In this document: in pieces, positions 1 through 4,909 of the stretch
Position numbering within the stretch: the stretch's first letter is position 1
How the letters are laid out: each line of letters opens with the position of its first letter
From: an uncultured Erysipelotrichaceae bacterium
GTDB taxonomy: Bacteria; Bacillota_I; Bacilli_A; Erysipelotrichales; Erysipelotrichaceae
Assembly: GCA_902766675.1 (NCBI GenBank)
Contig: CACXEN010000225.1
Coordinates: 1-7,216, forward strand
Reading direction: 5' to 3'
DNA length: 7,216 bases
Program-made: the position numbers and the translations under genes
The notes under the pieces: generated by a model
What the model was told of the DNA's origin: nothing
What the model saw: the letters and a program-made list of their open reading frames with translations, nothing else
The model's database searches: none

Positions 1-245
1 AGTCACAATGTTGCTTATTTTTTTCAAGAATTAACTGATAGAATACGATTATGAAGAAAAAGTAGAACGTAAATCATATGTGAATTAGTCGTTTTCGAAA
101 ATAGATGAAGATACGGAAGAGGTTTTATCTGGTGTAAAGATGAAACTAGTAAAAGGTAGTAGTGCTGATGGCATTATCAACTTTGGTTTTCATTGGTAGT
201 CTTATGGTTATTCTCAAAAATAAAAGAATTGAAAATATGAGATAA
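1..245 (+). pseudogene. Decayed 3' end of an unidentified, possibly surface-anchored protein gene
   Basis: No intact ORF runs here, but protein-like sequence passes through three frames in order. Frame 1 reads SHNVAYFFQELTD from position 1. The next frame reads IEYDYEEKVERKSYVN, a stop at about 86-88, then EDTEEVLSGVKMKLVKGSSAD up to about 170. The third frame reads ALSTLVFIGSLMVILKNKR and ends with TAA at 243-245. The last stretch is a hydrophobic segment followed by a short basic tail, and an intrinsic terminator follows 12 nt later, as at the end of a real gene. A hydrophobic segment with a KNKR-type tail resembles the C-terminus of sortase substrates, but no LPxTG motif is visible. The gene is truncated by the window edge. 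I infer a pseudogene with at least two frameshifts and one nonsense change; its identity is unknown, and it could be non-coding sequence. Confidence 0.38.
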
Positions 246-257
246 AAATACAATTTC

Positions 258-286
258 AAGTCAACTGAAGAAACAGTTGGCTTTTT
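258..286 (+). terminator. Rho-independent terminator after the decayed gene
   Basis: A 10-bp stem (258-267 with 274-283, one G-T wobble) surrounds the loop AAGAAA and runs into a T tract ending at 286. The core is CAACTG/CAGTTG. It lies 12 nt after the last stop codon of the decayed gene and would isolate the phosphoglucomutase gene from upstream transcription. Confidence 0.8.
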
Positions 287-301
287 ATAATTGAAATCAT
301 C

Positions 302-307
302 TATAAT
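302..307 (+). promoter_or_regulatory. Candidate -10 element for pgcA
   Basis: A perfect TATAAT lies 57 nt before the chosen ATG at 364, inside the only gap between the upstream terminator and the gene. No good -35 sits 16-18 bp upstream: TTGGCT (277-282) is 19 bp away and overlaps the terminator stem. A second TATAAT occurs at 286-291, and a weaker alternative pair is TTGATA (307-312) with AATAAT (332-337). A promoter must lie somewhere here because a terminator precedes the gene; the exact element is uncertain. Confidence 0.35.
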
Positions 308-363
308 TGATATAGAACAGATTTATTTCAAAATAATTCGATATTATGATGGGAGGAACCAAT

Positions 364-2061
364 ATGGAAGAAGCACGTCAAAGATATGAAGAATGGTTAG
401 AAAAAGTAGACCAAAGTAATCCTTTGTATCAACAGTTGTTAGATATGAAGGATAATGAAAAAGAAATTGAAGAAAGTTTCTACCAATATATTACATTTGG
501 AACAGCAGGCCTTCGTGGTAAGGTTGGACCTGGAACAAATAGAATGAATGAATATATGGTTTCAAAAGCAACACAAGGTATTGCGAACTATATTCAAAGA
601 TTTGGTGAAGAAGCTATGAAAAAGGGTGTTGTGATTGCGCATGACCCACGTTATTTCTCAAAAGAATTTTCGCAATTAGCAGCGGGTATATTTGCGGCAA
701 ACAACATTAAAGCATATGTATTCCCAGATTTAAGACCAACACCTGAACTAGCATTTATGGTTAATTACCTAGGGACACAAGCAGGTATTAACATTACAGC
801 GTCGCATAATCCGAAAGAGTATAACGGCTATAAGGCATATTGGGAAGATGGATGCCAAGTTAGTAGTACAGTTGCGGATGGTATGCTGGAAGAAATTGAT
901 AAAGTAGATTTATGGACAGGTGTAAAACACTCTAACTTTGATGAGGGTGTCGCAAGTGGCATGATTACAGTGCTTGGGGAAGAATATGATAGAGCTTATT
1001 TAGACCATATCGAATCTCTAGCGATTCATGAAGGGGATGAAATAGATTTAGATATTCCTCTAGTATATACACCGCTCAATGGATGTGGCACAATTCCATT
1101 TTCAACAATGATGAAAGATAGAGGCTTTACAAATTGGCATCTAGTTGAAGAACAAAAAGATCCAGATCCAGAATTCACAACAGTAGGTTATCCAAATCCA
1201 GAAGATCATAAAGCATTTAAATTAGCTGAAGAATTAGGTAAGAAAGTTGGTGCAGAATTATTAATGGCAACTGACCCAGATGCGGATAGATTTGCGATTG
1301 AATTAAGAAATGATGAAGGAGAATATATTCCACTAAACGGAAACCAAGTAGGTTATTTATTAGTAAACTATATTTTAGAAGGTAGAAAAGATGCAGGCAC
1401 ATTACCTGAAAAAGGTGCCATGGTGAAATCTATTGTGACAAGTTCAATGAGTACACAAATGGCAAAAGCATATGGTGTGGAAATGTTTGAAACACTAACT
1501 GGCTTTAAAAACATCTGTGGTAAAATCCCATATCTTCTAGAAAATGGATATACATATTTATTCGGATATGAAGAATCTGTTGGCTATGCCGCAAGTCCAG
1601 AAATTAGAGACAAAGATGGAATTTCTGCAGGTATGTTAGTAACTGAGGCAGCCGCATATTATCGTAAACGTGGCAAGACTCTATATAATGTCCTACAAGA
1701 TTTATATGAAACTTATGGATATTATACAGAAGGTGCATATAACTTAGTTCTAGATGGCTTAGAAGGAAAAGCCAGAATTTCTAGAATGATGGAATATGTC
1801 CGTAATAATCTTCCTGAAGAATTGGGTGGTTGTAAGATTTCTAAAGTAATCGATTATATCGATGGTTATGAAGATATCCCAGCCCAAAATGCAATGCGTT
1901 TCTTCTTCGATGATGATAACTGGTTAGCATTAAGACCTAGTGGAACAGAACCAAAGATTAAATTCTATTTCTACACAAAAGATGATACGCCAGAAGCTTC
2001 CAAGAAAAAGAACCAAGCCATCATGGATGACTTACTCGCAATCGTTAATGCAGTAGAATAA
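364..2061 (+). CDS. pgcA: Phosphoglucomutase / phosphomannomutase (alpha-D-phosphohexomutase)
   Basis: The 565-aa cytoplasmic enzyme is predicted to interconvert glucose-6-phosphate and glucose-1-phosphate, feeding UDP-glucose for cell-wall polymers and glycolipids. All four landmark motifs of the family are present: the phosphoserine loop TASHNP with catalytic Ser147, the Mg-binding loop DPDADR (304-309), the sugar-binding loop GYEES (401-405), and the phosphate-binding loop RPSGTEP (524-530). The N-terminal TFGTAGLRG signature is also intact. Length matches Bacillus-type PgcA. I chose ATG 364 because GGGAGG (351-356) sits 7 nt before it; the in-frame ATGs at 346 and 349 lie upstream of or overlapping that site and have no Shine-Dalgarno of their own. 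The gene is monocistronic, with terminators on both sides. Substrate preference (glucose versus mannose phosphate) cannot be settled from sequence. Confidence 0.95.
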   Translation: MEEARQRYEEWLEKVDQSNPLYQQLLDMKDNEKEIEESFYQYITFGTAGLRGKVGPGTNRMNEYMVSKATQGIANYIQRFGEEAMKKGVVIAHDPRYFSKEFSQLAAGIFAANNIKAYVFPDLRPTPELAFMVNYLGTQAGINITASHNPKEYNGYKAYWEDGCQVSSTVADGMLEEIDKVDLWTGVKHSNFDEGVASGMITVLGEEYDRAYLDHIESLAIHEGDEIDLDIPLVYTPLNGCGTIPFSTMMKDRGFTNWHLVEEQKDPDPEFTTVGYPNPEDHKAFKLAEELGKKVGAELLMATDPDADRFAIELRNDEGEYIPLNGNQVGYLLVNYILEGRKDAGTLPEKGAMVKSIVTSSMSTQMAKAYGVEMFETLTGFKNICGKIPYLLENGYTYLFGYEESVGYAASPEIRDKDGISAGMLVTEAAAYYRKRGKTLYNVLQDLYETYGYYTEGAYNLVLDGLEGKARISRMMEYVRNNLPEELGGCKISKVIDYIDGYEDIPAQNAMRFFFDDDNWLALRPSGTEPKIKFYFYTKDDTPEASKKKNQAIMDDLLAIVNAVE

Positions 2062-2068
2062 TAACATC

Positions 2069-2098
2069 AAGCAATTCAAGTAATTTGAATTGCTTTTT
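2069..2098 (+). terminator. Rho-independent terminator of pgcA
   Basis: A perfect 11-bp inverted repeat (2069-2079 with 2085-2095) surrounds a 5-nt loop and is followed by T residues to 2098. It starts 8 nt after the pgcA stop codon. The stem is AT-rich, so strength may be moderate. Its 3' end lies only 4 nt upstream of the TATAAT at 2103 that precedes the next gene. Confidence 0.85.
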
Positions 2099-2102
2099 GT
2101 AT

Positions 2103-2108
2103 TATAAT
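2103..2108 (+). promoter_or_regulatory. Candidate -10 element of the two-TM protein gene, possibly leaderless
   Basis: A perfect TATAAT ends 6 nt before the ATG at 2115, so a transcript starting at the usual distance would begin at or very near the start codon. There is no proper -35 at 16-18 bp (that region is terminator loop and stem); TTGAAT at 2085-2090 is only 12 bp away. No TG extension is present at the right position. The element is suggestive but could be chance in AT-rich DNA. Confidence 0.3.
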
Positions 2109-2114
2109 GTTTGT

Positions 2115-2642
2115 ATGCCAAAAAAATTTTATCAAAGTTTAATTAGTGTCCATTATTCTTTATACCTAACGACATTACCAATTATTATCTTTGTGATTGC
2201 TTTCTTACAAACAAGAAATCACAATCCAATGTATCGCTATATCATGATGGTAGTAGCTGCTATTTTAGCTATTGTATTAGGCATTTACTATAAAAAGAAA
2301 TTTGATATGTCTAAAAAAATGAAGAAGATTAATAATTTAAAAGAATATGATCGAGGAGGAATGCTAGAAAGATCATTTATCTTAGAAGATAGAATGTTAG
2401 TTGGATATAAATTTATAGTAGAAGAGCATCCAACAAATACAATTAAAAAAGCATCTTATCAAAGAGTAGGTAGATTAGGTGTATTAGATATCGAAAGCGA
2501 AGAAGGAAATTATAAAGTAAGTGTTTTAGGTGAAGAAGAAGCACAGCGCTTCTGTGCATTCTTGAAACGAAAAAATCCAGGCATCGTTTTAGAAAACATT
2601 GAACCGAAAGGAAATGGAACATTAAAGGAATTGGGAGCGTAA
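2115..2642 (+). CDS. Two-TM membrane protein of unknown function with a cytoplasmic C-terminal domain
   Basis: I do not recognise this 175-aa protein. It has two hydrophobic helices near the N-terminus (about 16-32 and 42-59), a strongly basic stretch just after TM2 (KKK at 60-62, then KK-M-KK), and a soluble, strand-rich C-terminal part of about 105 residues. The positive-inside rule puts the C-terminal domain in the cytoplasm. Two hairpin TMs followed by a beta-rich domain are reminiscent of bacterial PH-like or YcxB-like proteins, but no diagnostic motif is seen. ATG 2115 is chosen because the frame upstream offers only TTG codons (2085, 2097) that lie in the pgcA terminator. No Shine-Dalgarno precedes 2115, which is unlike every neighbour. 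The gene stands alone between two terminators, so it is probably not functionally tied to either side. Confidence 0.75.
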   Translation: MPKKFYQSLISVHYSLYLTTLPIIIFVIAFLQTRNHNPMYRYIMMVVAAILAIVLGIYYKKKFDMSKKMKKINNLKEYDRGGMLERSFILEDRMLVGYKFIVEEHPTNTIKKASYQRVGRLGVLDIESEEGNYKVSVLGEEEAQRFCAFLKRKNPGIVLENIEPKGNGTLKELGA

Positions 2643-2654
2643 CCCAATTTTTTT
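2629..2654 (+). terminator. Rho-independent terminator overlapping the stop codon
   Basis: AATTGGG (2629-2635) pairs with CCCAATT (2643-2649) around a 7-nt loop that contains the TAA stop (2640-2642), and a T run continues to 2654. The 5' arm is thus coding sequence for the last residues of the upstream protein. It separates that gene from the ktr operon. Confidence 0.8.
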
Positions 2655-2699
2655 AATGCCATTTTAATACGGATTGTTTATTTTTAATCTCTTCTTAAT
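2653..2699 (+). promoter_or_regulatory. Phased TTAAT direct repeats, candidate response-regulator operator
   Basis: TTAAT occurs at 2653, 2664, 2684 and 2695, so the start-to-start spacings are 11, 20 and 11 bp. Each is embedded in T-rich sequence and all lie on the same strand. Response regulators of the OmpR/PhoB family, to which KdpE belongs, bind tandem direct repeats about one helical turn apart. The last copy lies 16 bp before the -10-like TAAAAT at 2711, where an activator would replace a poor -35. The most upstream copy overlaps the T tract of the preceding terminator and may be incidental. The binding protein is inferred to be the KdpE-like regulator encoded at the end of the operon. 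Confidence 0.4.
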
Positions 2700-2710
2700 A
2701 ACTCTTTTTC

Positions 2711-2716
2711 TAAAAT
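2711..2716 (+). promoter_or_regulatory. Candidate -10 element of the ktrB operon
   Basis: TAAAAT is the best -10 match between the terminator at 2654 and ATG 2736. There is no recognisable TTGACA-like -35 at the proper distance (2688-2693 reads TCTCTT), which fits an activator-dependent promoter. A start near 2722-2723 would leave a very short leader that still includes the AAGGAAA ribosome binding site (2724-2730). Confidence 0.4.
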
Positions 2717-2735
2717 GTAAGCAAAGGAAAGAGAA

Positions 2736-4076
2736 ATGGTAAGATTAAAAATATTTGTACATGATCACTTCACTTCATTCCGTACGATTTTACTCGCATT
2801 TCTTTGCTTGATTGTTGTAGGGGCTTTCTTATTGTCTTTACCAATTTCATCTGCTAGTGGGCAAACTACAAATTTTCTAGATGCTTTATTTACATCTTCT
2901 AGTGCAGTTTGTGTGACTGGTTTGATAGTACGAGATACAGCAACGCATTGGTCTTTCTTTGGTCAGTTTATCATTTTATTATTAATACAATTTGGTGGCT
3001 TAGGCGTTATTACGATTGCGATAACAACTTTAATCTTTACTGGTCGAAGAATTGGTATTATGCAACGCAGTACGATGCAAGATGCCATCTCTGCTCCACA
3101 AATTGGTGGTATTGTACGTTTCACTAAGTTTATCTTTTTAGGCACAATCCTCATTGAACTATTAGGTGCTTGTCTTTTATCTACTGTTTTTATTAAAGAT
3201 TATGGTTGGCTTCGTGGCACATGGTTAAGTATCTTTCATTCCATTTCTGCTTTTTGCAATGCTGGCTTTGACTTGTTAGGCCAAAGTGGAAATCAAACTT
3301 CTTTAATGCCATATGCAAATAATCCAATTATCTGTATCACTATTTGTTTATTGATAGTGGCAGGAGGTATTGGCTTTTTGACATGGCGTGATTTAATTGA
3401 TGAGAAATTTCAATATAAAACAGTACGCTTACAAACAAAAATTGTATTATTGACTACCTTTTGGTTAATCCTATTATCATTTCTATATTTCTATTTCATT
3501 GAATTTACACAATATCAATTTCAAGATCGTTTCTTAATTGCATTATTTCAAAGTATAACGCCACGTACTGCTGGCTTTAGCACCATTAATTACGCAACGA
3601 TGTCACAGGGTGGTTTATTGATTACGATTCTATTGATGGTAATAGGTGGAGCACCTGGTTCTACAGCTGGTGGTATTAAAGTGACTTCTTTATTTGTCTT
3701 AGTCGCTTTTACCAATGCATTTATTAGAAAAAAAGATGATGTGAATTTTTCACAAAGACGAATTGGTATAGAAGTAGTCGCACATGCAATCGCAATACTA
3801 TTCATTTATTTCTTTTTGTTGATTCTTGGTGGGCATGTGCTTGCCTCAGTAGAAAAGCTTGATTTATTAGTTGCGTTATTTGAATGTGCAAGTGCCTTAG
3901 GTACTGTTGGTTTATCAACAGGTATTACCGCAGATCTAAGTGAAATATCAAAACTAATTCTCATCAGTTTTATGTGGTTTGGTCGTATTGGTGTTTTAAC
4001 AATCGCATATGCGACTATTCGAACAGCGAATAAAGTACCATCCCGTTTTCCAACTGAAAAGATAGTGATTGGTTAA
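2736..4076 (+). CDS. ktrB: Potassium uptake protein KtrB (TrkH/KtrB family)
   Basis: The 446-aa integral membrane subunit forms the K+ translocation pathway, normally as a dimer on a cytoplasmic KtrA ring, with Na+-dependent transport in well-studied relatives. The fourfold M1-P-M2 repeat is visible through its four selectivity-filter loops: VCVTGL (58-63), FCNAGF (173-178), TPRTAGF (275-281) and LGTVGLS (388-394), each with the conserved glycine (62, 177, 280, 392). The GGAPGSTAGGIK segment (304-315) corresponds to the conserved intramembrane gating loop of KtrB. The length and the short N-terminal tail match KtrB rather than the longer TrkH. AAGGAAA (2724-2730) supports the ATG. It is the first gene of the operon; ktrA begins 18 nt after its stop. 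No truncation or unusual residue is seen in the filters. Confidence 0.95.
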   Translation: MVRLKIFVHDHFTSFRTILLAFLCLIVVGAFLLSLPISSASGQTTNFLDALFTSSSAVCVTGLIVRDTATHWSFFGQFIILLLIQFGGLGVITIAITTLIFTGRRIGIMQRSTMQDAISAPQIGGIVRFTKFIFLGTILIELLGACLLSTVFIKDYGWLRGTWLSIFHSISAFCNAGFDLLGQSGNQTSLMPYANNPIICITICLLIVAGGIGFLTWRDLIDEKFQYKTVRLQTKIVLLTTFWLILLSFLYFYFIEFTQYQFQDRFLIALFQSITPRTAGFSTINYATMSQGGLLITILLMVIGGAPGSTAGGIKVTSLFVLVAFTNAFIRKKDDVNFSQRRIGIEVVAHAIAILFIYFFLLILGGHVLASVEKLDLLVALFECASALGTVGLSTGITADLSEISKLILISFMWFGRIGVLTIAYATIRTANKVPSRFPTEKIVIG

Positions 4077-4094
4077 GAAGTGTAGGTGATAAAG

Positions 4095-4739
4095 ATGAAA
4101 AATGTATTAATTATTGGCGCTGGTCGTTATGGTCGCTATAGCGCAAAACAATTACATGATTTAGGACATCAAGTCATGATTGTGGATCGTAATGAAGAAA
4201 AAATTAATGAAGTTTTATCGTATGTAACAACAGCAGAAATTGGAGATAGCTGTAATGAAGTATTTTTGAAAAGCTTAGGTATCAGTGATTATGATTTTTG
4301 CCTGGTTGCGATTGGGGATGATTTTGTCAGTTCTTTAGAAACAACATTTCTATTATTTGAATTAGGTGCGAAACAAATCATCGCTCGCGCAAATAATGAA
4401 AACCAAGAGAAGCTACTACTTCGTAGTGGCGCAAATCATGTTGTATTTCCAGAAAGGGAATTAGGAATATGGACAGCTACTCGCTTTAGTACAGATAGTA
4501 TCTTTAATTATTTCTCATTAGGAGAAGAATATGGCATCTTCGAAATGAATACACCTGCGAAATGGGATGGTAAATCCATTCGTGAAATTGATATTCGTCA
4601 TAAATATGGAATTACCATCTTAGCGAAAAAAGATGTGGACTTTGATTTCAAAATTGGAGTCGATACGGTATTAAAAAAAGACGAAAAGTTATTGGTTATT
4701 GGAAAAAACGAACATATCCAACATATCGCTATGGGATAG
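4095..4739 (+). CDS. ktrA: Potassium uptake regulatory subunit KtrA (RCK protein)
   Basis: The 214-aa cytoplasmic subunit is predicted to form an octameric ring under KtrB and to gate it in response to nucleotides. The N-terminal RCK_N Rossmann domain (about 1-125) starts with the nucleotide-binding GAGRYG (8-13) and has the acidic residue Asp31 at the end of the second strand, where the ribose is bound. The RCK_C domain (about 135-214) follows; RCK_C domains of KtrA-type proteins in Firmicutes are known c-di-AMP receptors, and binding here is inferred by family. ATG 4095 is preferred because AGGTG (4084-4088) sits 6 nt upstream; the in-frame GTG at 4086 lies inside that site and lacks its own. 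The length is close to the roughly 220 aa usual for KtrA. It is co-transcribed with ktrB, and the next ORF starts 14 nt after its stop. Confidence 0.94.
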   Translation: MKNVLIIGAGRYGRYSAKQLHDLGHQVMIVDRNEEKINEVLSYVTTAEIGDSCNEVFLKSLGISDYDFCLVAIGDDFVSSLETTFLLFELGAKQIIARANNENQEKLLLRSGANHVVFPERELGIWTATRFSTDSIFNYFSLGEEYGIFEMNTPAKWDGKSIREIDIRHKYGITILAKKDVDFDFKIGVDTVLKKDEKLLVIGKNEHIQHIAMG

Positions 4740-4753
4740 AAAGGAGAAAAGAA

Positions 4754-4909
4754 ATGTTAAATATTATAATAATTTTAGGTTTCGTTGGTAGTATAATTTT
4801 TACGAATCTCCTCCTAAAATTTTATTTAAATTTTCTATTCCCGAAACCAAAGTCACAAAAGAAAGAAAAGAAAGCGATAGTTATTTCGAAGCTAGTACAT
4901 AAGTTATGA
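4754..4909 (+). CDS. 51-aa single-TM small protein between ktrA and the KdpD-like kinase
   Basis: This short ORF has a strong AGGAG ribosome binding site (4742-4746) 7 nt before its ATG and starts 14 nt after ktrA. Its TGA overlaps the kinase ATG in an ATGA junction (4906-4909). The protein has one hydrophobic segment (about 4-21, extending to 29 with a single Lys22), followed by PKPK and a lysine-rich patch (K33, K36-K40) and a short aliphatic tail. By the positive-inside rule the C-terminus would be cytoplasmic. I recognise no family. Its size and place recall KdpF, the small membrane peptide of the Kdp pump, but there is no evident similarity, so a role as an accessory of KtrB or of the kinase is inference only. 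The kinase has no good ribosome binding site of its own, so translation of this ORF probably drives kinase translation. Confidence 0.75.
   Translation: MLNIIIILGFVGSIIFTNLLLKFYLNFLFPKPKSQKKEKKAIVISKLVHKL

Noticed and set aside
346..363. Upstream ATGs at 346 and 349 as start of the phosphoglucomutase
   Set aside because: The GGGAGG ribosome binding site (351-356) overlaps or follows them and is correctly placed for ATG 364; the extra residues MMGGTN encode the ribosome binding site itself.
1217..1402. Minus-strand 61-codon ORF inside pgcA
   Set aside because: It is a shadow of a conserved coding region with no ribosome binding site and low-complexity Leu/Ile content.
2085..2114. TTG 2085 or 2097 as start of the two-TM protein
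   Set aside because: Both lie in the 3' arm or T tract of the pgcA terminator and have no ribosome binding site.
2655..2735. c-di-AMP (ydaO/kimA-type) riboswitch before ktrB
   Set aside because: Only about 80 nt lie between the preceding terminator and the ATG, with no long structured leader and no second terminator, so there is no room for that riboswitch.
2909..3805. Small ORFs in other frames inside ktrB (2909-3127 plus; 2963-3154 and 3590-3805 minus)
   Set aside because: They overlap conserved TM and filter-loop coding sequence of ktrB and show no start signals.
4086..4094. GTG 4086 as start of ktrA
   Set aside because: It lies within the AGGTG that serves ATG 4095, and the Rossmann strand begins immediately after ATG 4095 as in other KtrA proteins.
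4740..4905. Degenerate KdpD P-loop domain or separate promoter in front of the kinase
   Set aside because: No Walker-A-like sequence appears in any frame, and the stretch is fully occupied by the 51-aa ORF with an operon-like ribosome binding site and stop/start overlap.
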